Of a DNA stretch of 20,719 bases, positions 8,845 to 16,599 are shown in pieces (within the stretch, counting starts at the first letter, position 1; every line of letters begins with the position of its first letter). Source of the stretch: Mikrocytos mackini (Eukaryota > Endomyxa > Ascetosporea > Mikrocytida > Mikrocytiidae); assembly GCA_030180075.1 (NCBI GenBank), contig JASNJN010000129.1:1-20719 (forward strand), in the 5' to 3' direction. A program made the translations under genes and the position numbers. The notes beneath the pieces are model-generated. The model ran no database searches. It worked only from the letters and a program-made list of their open reading frames with translations, and was not told where the DNA came from.

Positions 8845-8850
8845 AATAAA
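8845..8850 (+). terminator. Candidate polyadenylation signal AATAAA
   Basis: AATAAA lies 24 bp past the stop at 8821 and 17 bp before the first ATG of the TOG-like pseudogene. Position fits a 3' signal for the NOT1-like gene; in AT-rich DNA a chance match is possible. Confidence 0.35.
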
Positions 8851-8928
8851 GCTTTAGAGTGTGAAGATGGGACCTCGTTAGAGAACTGAGGAACAACGTG
8901 AACTCGTACATAAAAAATTCACATTTAA

Positions 8929-9573
8929 TTCGGGATAAAAAAGAAACTGTTACTTACAGGAAAAGTCGTAGAAAAGATCTTCAATAACTTATTGGAAATA
9001 ACAAGGGACAAATTAAAAGAAAAAAATTTAGTGGTCCCATTCGATCAAATACAAAAGAACTTTGACTACATTAGAATTTTGAACTTAAACGTTGAGATTT
9101 CTTCCAAGTTATTAAACCTTTAGTTGTTTACAACTTTAAAAAACAGTAATAAAAATAATATAACAGAAGACGATACTTTTGCAGAACTTATAAAAATTTG
9201 TGTGGTTAGTTTCAACGATGGAAACAATGAAGTGAGGGATTTAAGTGTAGAATTATTTAAAGAAATAATGAACTTAGGAAAAGTAAGCGTAATCCAAAAC
9301 AGTCTCTTAAACGAAAGAAAAAATAACGAAAGAGCTGTCAAAAAATTCGCTGTTTTATCAAGTGTAGAGTTAGCAGAAGAAAATAACATTTTGAACAAAG
9401 ATAATACGATAAGGTATAAGACAATAAGAAAGACTAAAACCAATACAGTACAAACTAAAGAACAAACACATATTGGGTTTATTGAAAGTTCAAAAGTAGT
9501 TGGGATGAATAAAAAGGAATTAATGAATGAAATAATAAAAACATTGATAGGGTCAAAAATATGCACGAAATAA
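8929..9573 (+). pseudogene. TOG pseudogene, segment 1 (first TOG-like HEAT block)
   Basis: Open in one frame from 8929 apart from a TAG at 9121-9123. It reads 'KVVEKIFNNLLEITRDKL', then 'ISSKLLNL' before the stop and 'FTTLKNSN' after it, then the 'GNNEVRDLSVELF' HEAT turn and a charged tail of the kind that links TOG domains. Just upstream, in another frame, 'TEEQRELVHKK' resembles the 'EERLVHKxWK' start of a first TOG domain. Confidence 0.55.
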
Positions 9574-10262
9574 ACAAAGTATTTGGATTAATTAACGCCG
9601 ATAATGGAAACAAATACAAAACAATTAAAGGAAATAAAGTTAACAGAACGACAGGAACAGTTAGAGGGTTAAAAACTATTAAAACTATTAAAACTATCAA
9701 ACCATACAAAACTATTAAGAGTAATATTGGGACAGTAAAGAAGGTTAAAAACAGCGACATAGGACTTGACCACGTACAATTTACACTTACTTTTATAAAC
9801 AAATTATTGTCTCATTTCATACAACTTAATAACAAAGAAACCAGTGAAGATTTAAATGAATTCTTTAATATATTCAATGAAGAAATAAACTACGCTTTTC
9901 AAAGTAACAACATTAATAGCATGACGCCTATAACAGAACAGGTTGTGGGCTTAATAGACACGGTTGTAAACTACAAAGATGTGGACTTCTTTATAACGGA
10001 CATTTTAAACAAATGTTTAGACTCTAATTCAATAAACTTATTTAATGTTTACCAATTTACTATACAAGCTTACAGTACTACAAATTACGACACATTAAAT
10101 AATCTACTTACAACTTTAATTCAAACAAACTCAAAAGAACAAACCCTGGAAATACAAACTAAACTCGGAGAGGTTTTAAGTTTCATTTTAAACAAGTATG
10201 TATTTTCGTACAAATCTAACACAGATGGAAACAGCTATGAAATAGACTTAGTCCCTTTATAA
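9561..10262 (+). pseudogene. TOG pseudogene, segment 2 (basic linker and helical region)
   Basis: A 233-codon frame overlapping the end of segment 1. It begins with a Lys/Thr/Ile-rich linker, including a microrepeat of KTI units encoded by 9671-9718, then helical sequence such as 'VQFTLTFINKLLSHFIQL'. Basic linkers between TOG domains are common in the family. It ends at 10260-10262, where a one-base change of register opens the next piece. Confidence 0.5.
9671..9718 (+). repeat. Imperfect 9-bp tandem repeat (aaaactatt)
   Basis: Four to five copies of 'aaaactatt' with small changes encode repeated Lys-Thr-Ile in the linker of the TOG pseudogene. Slippage is the likely origin. Confidence 0.6.
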
Positions 10263-11016
10263 CACACTACAACATACCTTTAAAACAAAGTGTGATAAAC
10301 GCAGACAGTAGCCACACAGATATAAAAATCACACCTTTTAACACCCCATTGTTGTTAAATCTAATCTCCAAACTAGGTGCATCTTCCATGGCCTCGACAC
10401 AAGGGATAAGTTGGGAGGTTAAAAAGCCGTTGTGGAAATTATAAACGGGTTACTCACAGAAAACATAATATTGTTGATTGAAGACAACAAAGACTTAGAA
10501 GATCTTAAGGTATACTTTGTGTTCATAAAGGGCTGTTTAAGTGACTCAAACAAAAAGATTGTATTCTTAGCTCTGAACTCACTTTCTTTATTTGTTTCTA
10601 AAAGCGCCGATTTAGCTTTCTTTATTACGACAATTGTAGAAATGGACGATTTGATAAGTTGTTTAAACGACAAACAACAAGGAATATCCGAAGAAGCAAA
10701 CAAAATATTGGTTCTTCTAATAAAACGTACCGGAGATTTATGCGCACTAAATAGACTTGTTAGCATCGCTTTATCCCCCAAGACACCAAAAAAGGACAAA
10801 TTCGTTACCATCCTTTTCACATTCAAAAAGTTAATAACTGCTAACTTTCTACAGTCCAACCTACCTAAGTTCATATACTTGTTGTTTGATAAGAGTTACA
10901 AAGTAAGAGAGTTTTCAAGTTTACTAAAAGAACACAGTAAAGACGAACAGTTTAAAGAAGCTGTGTTGAACGTACTCAATAAAGCAAAGAAGGAAACGAA
11001 AAGAAAATTATTTTAG
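10252..11016 (+). pseudogene. TOG pseudogene, segment 3 (best-preserved TOG domain)
   Basis: A short piece in one frame ('FITHYNIPLKQSVINA' to 'STQGISWEVKK', about 10252-10440) passes after a shift near 10425 into a 194-codon frame from 10432. Together they show the start of a TOG domain (Trp-x-Val-Lys-Lys) and consecutive HEAT pairs: 'VYFVFIKGCLSDSNKKIVFL', 'ISEEANKILVLLIKR', 'FIYLLFDKSYKVREFSSLLK'. This is the strongest family evidence in the tract. Confidence 0.6.
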
Positions 11017-11570
11017 AAGCTTTAAACTTACAAACTAACAATGACAACAATTTAAAAGACAATATAAATAATAACAACAATGATAATATAAAAGCAAAGA
11101 ATAAAAGAAATACACTTCCAAACAGTCCAACATTAAAATCTCCTATAAAGACACTCAGAAGAGTTTCTATGAAACAAACAAAATTGATAAAGCCATTATC
11201 TCCAAAGCCCACTAAATTAAAATCTCCTGATAAACAAATTAATAAACTTGATTTAGAGTTAGAATTTGAACAAGAAGAAATCCCACAAAATTTGAACATT
11301 TCAGCAAACAACATTGAAATCGGAAATCAAACAAGCACTTGTAGTAGTTCTCTATTTCTGGACAACATTTTTGAAATAGATCAAAAGACATTTATTAAAA
11401 ACGAAGAAATTCTTCTTAAACAAATTCTTGAACTTAAAGAACAAATAAATAGTAAATTGGACGTTATTAATATTTACGAAAGATTAAACAAAATCCATAA
11501 CTTTATAGAAGACGCTTGTCCACAAATTAAAACACATTTAGTATCAAATGGCATGGTATTTAAAGAGTAA
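11005..11570 (+). pseudogene. TOG pseudogene, segment 4 (low-complexity Ser/Pro/Lys linker and coiled region)
   Basis: Open from about 11005, well upstream of the first ATG at 11169. It encodes an Asn-rich stretch, then basic Ser-Pro motifs ('TLPNSPTLKSP', 'KPLSPKPTKLKSPDKQ'), then a helical segment 'ILLKQILELKEQINSKL'. Basic Ser/Pro-rich linkers that bind the microtubule lattice, followed by a coiled coil, are the known layout downstream of the TOG array in Stu2-like proteins. Confidence 0.5.
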
Positions 11571-12174
11571 TAAAAGTCATTTTAAAACTAGATTATTTTG
11601 CTTTGAATTTAAACTACAAAGTTTTAAAGTCTTCTATTGGTTTAAGTGACAACGAAAAAGAATGTGAAAATAACGAAGAAATAAACTTAGAAAGAGAAGG
11701 AGGAAAGTCTTTTAAACTTTTTGATTTGTTAAACAAATTATTTTGTCAGTTCTTAGAAGAAAAAACTAAAAACAAAATAGAATTTATAGCGGGAACTTGG
11801 AATGTAAAAGTGTTGTACATGTTCATAGTAATTCATTTGTACAGTTTGCAGTACAAAGCGTACATAAAAGTAGAAATAGTGAATGAAATACTGGTGGGCA
11901 TTTCCAATGTTGTTTTAATGATAAACTCGCACGTAAACAATATTATAGACACTGTGTTTAAGCTTAACATCGTAGAAGAAAAAGTTAAGAATGTTTTAAT
12001 GGAATTTTTTAAAGTGTTAAATTATTTGGAAGTTGAAGTGAAAGAAGAAACAAAAATAAAATGCTTGGAAAATGCTTTTAATTTATACAATGATTGTAAC
12101 ACAAATAAAGGAGAAGAGTTTGTGAAGGATTTTTTGAAATTTATGAAAGTAAGCCCAGGAGAAGTTCAAAACAG
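11571..12174 (+). pseudogene. TOG pseudogene, segment 5 (C-terminal helical region, split by the Tc1 insertion)
   Basis: After a shift near 11560 the frame runs 'VIKVILKLDYFALNL' and on through helical sequence with regular hydrophobic spacing ('VLMINSHVNNIIDTVFKL') to 'FLKFMKVSPGEVQNS', where the transposon begins. If the insertion and one TA are removed, the same frame continues beyond 14853 for nine codons to a TGA at 14880-14882, so the insertion may lie close to the original C-terminus. Confidence 0.5.
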
Positions 12175-12176
12175 TA
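12175..12176. repeat. TA target duplication, left
   Basis: TA directly precedes the terminal CAGTCC of the element, matching TA at 14852-14853. Confidence 0.8.
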
Positions 12177-12182
12177 CAGTCC

Positions 12183-12201
12183 GTTCCACATGGTATGGAA
12201 C
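12183..12201 (+). repeat. Outer transposase-binding-like 19-mer, left end
   Basis: GTTCCACATGGTATGGAAC, an inverted repeat in itself. A similar 19-mer occurs 169 bp further in (12352-12370). Paired outer and inner sites at this spacing are the hallmark of IR/DR-type Tc1 elements such as Sleeping Beauty. Confidence 0.6.
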
Positions 12202-12351
12202 AATAGTTTTTTAAAATTTGCCCCTTATATTGCATGTGTATTGGACCATAATTAATCATATATGTTAACAAGATTGATTTACGCATATGGATATTATTTA
12301 GTTGTTTTATGAGTATACACCAATGCTGTAGAAAAAAGTGATTTGCGAATT

Positions 12352-12370
12352 GTTCCATGTACTTTGGAAC
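12352..12370 (+). repeat. Inner transposase-binding-like 19-mer, left end
   Basis: GTTCCATGTACTTTGGAAC shares the outer GTTCCA and TGGAAC halves with the terminal 19-mer and differs in the 7-bp centre. The mirror copy is at 14658-14676. Confidence 0.6.
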
Positions 12371-12422
12371 AAAAACAACACGTCAAAAAACAATTAAAAA
12401 ATCAACACAAATTCCTTAAAAA

Positions 12423-13429
12423 TCAATATTTAGTTAATCCGCCCATATTTTCCAATACTTGGCTCAGCCTATTGTCAAAAGAATCAACACAGTTAGTAAT
12501 CGTCAATTTCTCCAAGTTATCCCATTCCTTGTATATAGCCGTTTCTAGATCTTTCTTTGATGTGAAAGACCTCCCATTTGCATACACCCTCTTTGCTAAC
12601 AAGGCCCACACATTTTCAATAGGATTTAGGTCTGCTGAGTGAGCCGGCCAATCCAAACAAAGAATGTCATTGTTTTCCAAGTAATCCATAACTTTGTGGG
12701 CCTTGTGACAAGGTGCGTTGTCTTGAACGAATACAAAGTTGTTGCCCTGGTAATGGAGAAACAACCTGGGCAGTATATCTTTGTGTAAAAGGTCCAAATA
12801 CATTTTAGAATCCATATTTCCTTTAATTGTCAAAAGTTGTATTTGGCCGAAAATTCCTATCGAACCCCACACCATAATAGAAGATTTCTCGTAGTTTTTA
12901 CTTTTAAACTAAATACTTTATCAATTTGATATTGTTCTGCTTTTTTCACCGTTTCTTGTCCAAGTTTGGGAATTTGTTTTAAACCCCGATAAGTGGAAGA
13001 CTTTTTCATCGGTAAAAACCAATTTTTCTTTCAAACCAGGAATATAGATTGTATTTCTGGCAAATGTGAGTCTCTTGGCCTTTGATTTGGCGGTTAAAAA
13101 TGGTTTAACTTTTATTTTTTTGTAGGAAAAGTTTTTAGTTTTTAAGAATCTGCTTAGAGTTTGGGCGGAGAATGGAAGCTTTAGACTCGCAATCAAACCC
13201 CTCAATGTAAAATTGGCCTAATTTTAATGTAACGAAGGATTCTCCGTGAAACCCTTGGTGATATGACTTTTGAGTAAATTCTTTTTCTTGTGATAGGAGG
13301 ATTTTCCTGCTTTTCTAGGTCTCTGTGTAAGGAAGAAAGAGGAAGGTTTAATGTATTTGATATATCCCTAAAAGTTCTGTTTTCGGCTCGAAGTTTAGTT
13401 GCGTGGTTGAGCAGTTTTTGGTCTATCAT
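12423..13429 (-). pseudogene. Tc1 transposase, left copy (broken)
   Basis: On the minus strand from an ATG at 13429: a paired-type helix-turn-helix ('LRAENRTFRDISNTLNLPLS'), the first catalytic Asp in 'VFTDEKVFHLSG', the second in 'FVQDNAPCHKAH', and the Glu in 'SADLNPIENVWALL'. The second Asp and the Glu are separated by 34 residues, the DD34E spacing of Tc1. The frame is broken by a one-base loss near 13211-13213 that the right copy does not have, and by in-frame stops following 'TRNGEKSRTISN', which both copies share. Full length would be about 340 residues. Confidence 0.85.
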
Positions 13430-13465
13430 TTCTTTGAAAAAATTTAAAATTTGAAAATAAAATTT

Positions 13466-13561
13466 CCTATAAATATCAAAATGAACTACAATCAAGCTAG
13501 TAGACATATAACGTTTATTCCAAAACTCTATTATAATTTCAATCAATGAAACTGTCTACAA
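13466..13561. other. Unique spacer at the centre of the palindrome
   Basis: About 96 bp with no counterpart on the opposite arm. It contains no terminal-repeat sequence. It probably includes upstream sequence from one or both parental copies joined when the palindrome formed. The exact edges are blurred by a one-base difference in an A/T run. Confidence 0.6.
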
Positions 13562-13597
13562 AAAATTTATTTTCAAATTTTAAATTTTTTCAAAGAA

Positions 13598-14605
13598 ATG
13601 ATAGACCAAAAACTGCTCAACCACGCAACTAAACTTCGAGCCGAAAACAGAACTTTTAGGGATATATCAAATACATTAAACCTTCCTCTTTCTTCCTTAC
13701 ACAGAGACCCAGAAAAGCAGAAAAATCCTCCTATCACAAGAAAAAGAATTTACTCAAAAGTTATATCACCAAGGGTTTCACGGAGAATCCTTCGTTACAT
13801 TAAAATTAGGCCAAATTTTACATTGAGGGGTTTGATTGCGAGTCTAAAGCTTCCATTCTCCGCCCAAACTCTAAGCAGATTCTTAAAAGCTAAAAACTTT
13901 TCCTACAAAAAAATAAAAGTTAAACCATTTTTAACCGCCAAATCAAAGGCCAAGAGACTCACATTTGCCAGAAATACAATCTATATTCCTGGTTTGAAAG
14001 AAAAATTGGTTTTTACCGATGAAAAAGTCTTCCACTTATCGGGGTTTAAAACAAATTCCCAAACTTGGACAAGAAACGGTGAAAAAAGCAGAACAATATC
14101 AAATTGATAAAGTATTTAGTTTAAAAGTAAAAACTACGAGAAATCTTCTATTATGGTGTGGGGTTCGATAGGAATTTTCGGCCAAATACAACTTTTGACA
14201 ATTAAAGGAAATATGGATTCTAAAATGTATTTGGACCTTTTACACAAAGATATACTGCCTAGGTTGTTTCTCCATTACCAGGGCAACAACTTTGTATTCG
14301 TTCAAGACAACGCACCTTGTCACAAGGCCCACAAAGTTATGGATTACTTGGAAAACAATGACATTCTTTGTTTGGATTGGCCGGCTCACTCAGCAGACCT
14401 AAATCCTATTGAAAATGTGTGGGCCTTGTTAGCAAAGAGGGTGTATGCAAATGGGAGGTCTTTCACATCAAAGAAAGATCTGGAAACGGCTATATACAAG
14501 GAATGGGATAACTTGGAGAAATTGACGATTACTAACTGTGTTGATTCTTTTGACAATAGGCTGAGCCAAGTATTGGAAAATATGGGCGGATTAACTAAAT
14601 ATTGA
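13598..14605 (+). pseudogene. Tc1 transposase, right copy (broken)
   Basis: Same protein as the left copy with a few substitutions (for example Leu to Pro and Glu to Lys near residues 33-37, Thr to Ala near residue 93). It is open from 13598 to 14107 (helix-turn-helix and first catalytic Asp), then meets TGA, TAA and TAG in the same frame before reopening at 14153 ('MVWGSIGIFGQ') to 14605 (second Asp and Glu). Between the two, another frame reads 'AEQYQIDKVFSLKVKTTR', which looks like the missing transposase segment; a pair of compensating indels shared with the left copy explains this. Confidence 0.85.
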
Positions 14606-14657
14606 TTTTTAAGGAATTTGTGTTGATTTTTTAATTGTTTTTTGACGTGTTGTTTTT

Positions 14658-14676
14658 GTTCCAAAGTACATGGAAC
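14658..14676 (-). repeat. Inner transposase-binding-like 19-mer, right end
   Basis: Reverse complement of the 12352-12370 site, 169 bp in from the outer site at 14827-14845. Confidence 0.6.
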
Positions 14677-14826
14677 AATTCGCAAATCACTTTTTTCTAC
14701 AGCATTGGTGTATACTCATAAAACAACTAAATAATATCCATATGCGTAAATCAATCTTGTTAACATATATGATTAATTATGGTCCAATACACATGCAATA
14801 TAAGGGGCAAATTTTAAAAAACTATT

Positions 14827-14845
14827 GTTCCATACCATGTGGAAC
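14827..14845 (-). repeat. Outer transposase-binding-like 19-mer, right end
   Basis: GTTCCATACCATGTGGAAC, the reverse complement of 12183-12201, six bases from the element's right edge. Confidence 0.6.
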
Positions 14846-14851
14846 GGACTG

Positions 14852-14853
14852 TA
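14852..14853. repeat. TA target duplication, right
   Basis: TA directly follows the terminal GGACTG of the element. Confidence 0.8.
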
Positions 14854-15134
14854 CATGTTTCGAGTTCTTCTTTTATATATGAGCTTTTGTAGCCAAATTT
14901 ATCCTAGTTAAATCGACCAAAGAGTTTACACCATATATAGGTTGTTTTGTAAATAAACATGCCTCTAGCGCTCAAACAAAGCCATTGTTCGTAATGATCA
15001 CAGATTAAAAAAAATTTTAAACCGCGTATATATACACTCCACTTGCCCACATTATGTTGATTTGATGCACGATCGAATCTAGCTTGTGGTTTAAGACAGC
15101 CGCATGAAATTTTCGAAAATTTAACTTTTGTAAC
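14854..15134. other. Intergenic; possible last codons of the TOG gene, then phosphatase upstream region
   Basis: The first 29 bp continue the TOG reading frame to a TGA if the transposon is removed. The rest is AT-rich with a TATA-like 'tatatatacac' about 100 bp upstream of the phosphatase ATG. I see no other gene; open frames on the minus strand here resemble nothing. Confidence 0.4.
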
Positions 15135-16214
15135 ATGCAATTTTACACAAGCACACTGAGTCTACTAAAGAAGAAGCTATTAACTAACAACAAAGGGCCC
15201 GTCAATGGAACTGTGTGTGACGATGAAGACAGTGCCGTATTAGAAGAGTTGAACATTTCAAAGTCAATTGAAACTGATTTTGGCGTGGACAAGAAACTAA
15301 TACTTGAAATAAAGGACTGTATATTAAATCTGGAAAAAATACCCCTGGAAAAGCTCAACTCCTTCCTTCAGTTTACCAAGCTTGTTGTGATGCGTGAGAA
15401 AACTCTGATTGAACTGCAATCACCAATAACAATATGTGGGGACACACATGGCCAACTCTTTGATCTGTTCGAAATATTCAGAATATGTGGAGAGCCCCCA
15501 GAAACTTCCTATTTGTTTATGGGAGACTATGTAGACAGAGGATACCATTCCGTTGAAACGTTCACTCTTCTGTTATGTCTCAAGATATTGTTTCCTACAC
15601 GCGTTAATCTTCTCAGAGGCAACCACGAATCAGCTTCCGTGACCCAAGTGTACGGATTCTATGACGAGTGTGACAGGAAGTACAGCATCCAAACATGGAG
15701 ATACTTCTGCGAGATATTCGACTATTTACCAATTGCAGCCACGATAGACGGAGATGTTTTCAGTGTGCACGGCGGACTTGACCCAAATGTTACCGACTTG
15801 AAAACTATACAAGAAATTGAACGAGGTAGTGATGTGCCACACGAAGGGCCAGTCTGCGGTTTGTTATGGAGTGATCCTAAAGTCGGCCACGGATACTGCG
15901 ACTCGCCCAGGGGCGCGGGTTGTATGTTTGGTCCGGATATAACAGACGCCTTTTTACAAAACAATGGATTGCAAGTGATGACTAGAGCGCATCAACTGAT
16001 AGAAGATGGGTACAACTACACACATAACAACAAGCTGATAACAGTCTTTTCGGCGCCCAACTATTGTTATAGATGCGGTAATCTTGGAGCACTTATGAAA
16101 TACGACAAGAACAACAGTAAAATAGTTTGTTTTGATGCGGCCCCTAGATTCGAAAAAGACAATGAGGAAATAGAAAGCAGAAAAACTGACTTCGGTGTAT
16201 TAGGAAAACTGTAA
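15135..16214 (+). CDS. PP2A-type serine/threonine protein phosphatase catalytic subunit
   Basis: An intact 359-residue PPP-family phosphatase. It hydrolyses phosphoserine and phosphothreonine with a two-metal centre whose ligands are all present: D103 and H105 in GDTHGQ, D131 in GDYVDRG, N163 and catalytic H164 in RGNHES, H212 in VHGG, H286 in RAHQ. 'PHEGPVCGLLWSDP', 'SPRGAG' and 'APNYCYRCGN' place it in the PP2A/PP4/PP6 branch rather than PP1 or calcineurin. Two features differ from canonical PP2A (309 residues): an N-terminal extension of about 46 residues, and a C-terminus ending 'DFGVLGKL' in place of the DYFL tail that is carboxymethylated and governs regulatory-subunit choice. The start could be internal, but the next ATG in frame (residue 87) would remove conserved sequence. 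Whether it is the PP2A, PP4 or PP6 orthologue I cannot say. Confidence 0.92.
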   Translation: MQFYTSTLSLLKKKLLTNNKGPVNGTVCDDEDSAVLEELNISKSIETDFGVDKKLILEIKDCILNLEKIPLEKLNSFLQFTKLVVMREKTLIELQSPITICGDTHGQLFDLFEIFRICGEPPETSYLFMGDYVDRGYHSVETFTLLLCLKILFPTRVNLLRGNHESASVTQVYGFYDECDRKYSIQTWRYFCEIFDYLPIAATIDGDVFSVHGGLDPNVTDLKTIQEIERGSDVPHEGPVCGLLWSDPKVGHGYCDSPRGAGCMFGPDITDAFLQNNGLQVMTRAHQLIEDGYNYTHNNKLITVFSAPNYCYRCGNLGALMKYDKNNSKIVCFDAAPRFEKDNEEIESRKTDFGVLGKL

Positions 16215-16599
16215 TTATTTATTTATTTTAAAACACTGGGTGTTCTTTAATCACAAAAGTTACAATTTCGATTTATTTATCTAGATATTTTCAGATTTGG
16301 TTATTTCCAGATTATATTCGAGAATATAAAATATGTTGTTGATTTAATGGAATTTGTGGCTTTTGTCTTATTTATAAACTTGTTGTGGCAAAGTACTTTT
16401 ATGAAAATTTGAAAATTAAAAACATTGACAATTTCCCGAAGCACCCACAACACATTACAAAATTACTTCAAGTTAGCAAATATAACTACGTCCACCTCCC
16501 TTGTACCCAACTACAAAAATTGTCCTGGCATTCCATACATACGTGTAACATTCAAATTTAAAATTTCTTCACTTCTACAACATAAATATTCACATACAA
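16215..16599. other. Intergenic; no gene seen
   Basis: 385 bp of AT-rich sequence between two co-oriented genes, serving as phosphatase 3' flank and ANTH-gene upstream region. An open stretch at 16425-16613 overlaps the next start and resembles nothing. Confidence 0.45.

Larger units (their letters stand above)
8867..12174 (+). pseudogene. Decayed XMAP215/Stu2/TOG-family microtubule polymerase gene
   Basis: A run of coding segments on the plus strand in successive frames encodes helical HEAT-repeat protein with TOG signatures: 'FNDGNNEVRDLSVELFKEIM' near 9210 matches the 'VRDAAFEAL' turn of XMAP215 proteins, and 'ISWEVKK' followed by 'VVEIINGLL' and 'CLSDSNKKIVFLALNSLSLF' (10407-10590) matches the 'W-VRKEAL ... 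DSN-VV--AL' pattern of a TOG domain. Members track microtubule plus ends and act on spindles. Lesions I can place: TAG at 8879 (if the ATG at 8867 is the start), a shift near 8930, TAG at 9121-9123, and shifts near 9560, 10255, 10425, 11005 and 11560; a Tc1 insertion follows at 12175. The pieces between lesions are still clearly coding, so decay is recent or the assembly carries uncorrected indels here. Neighbouring genes to the right are intact, which favours real decay. Confidence 0.65.
12177..14851. mobile_element. Palindromic Tc1-type (DD34E) transposon: two head-to-head copies sharing one termini type
   Basis: The element starts CAGTCCGTTCCACATGG and ends with its exact reverse complement, flanked by TA on both sides (12175-12176 and 14852-14853), the target duplication of Tc1/mariner elements. 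Left arm 12177-13465 (transposase on the minus strand) and right arm 13562-14851 (plus strand) are near-identical inverted copies around a ~96-bp unique spacer. Each arm carries a nearly full transposase and a 3' terminal repeat, but neither has a 5' terminal repeat: the spacer contains no CAGTCCGTT-type end. The unit therefore presents two copies of the same end outward. Both transposase copies carry the same frame breaks, so any movement would need transposase in trans. An assembly join of two separate copies is the main alternative. Confidence 0.85.

Noticed and set aside
9120-9566. Long minus-strand frames opposite the TOG pseudogene
   Set aside because: They are antisense shadows of A-rich coding DNA, giving Phe/Leu/Ile-rich pseudo-membrane proteins; the plus-strand frames carry the HEAT patterns.
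12177-14851. Amplification chimera as the explanation for the palindrome
   Set aside because: A fold-back amplification artefact would extend the inverted copy into flanking DNA; here symmetry stops exactly at the transposon ends next to TA, and the arms differ at several bases. Assembly joining of two separate copies is still possible and is kept as the alternative.
14904-15140. Minus-strand open frame of 78 codons upstream of the phosphatase
   Set aside because: No recognisable motif, overlaps the phosphatase start and lies in a likely promoter region.
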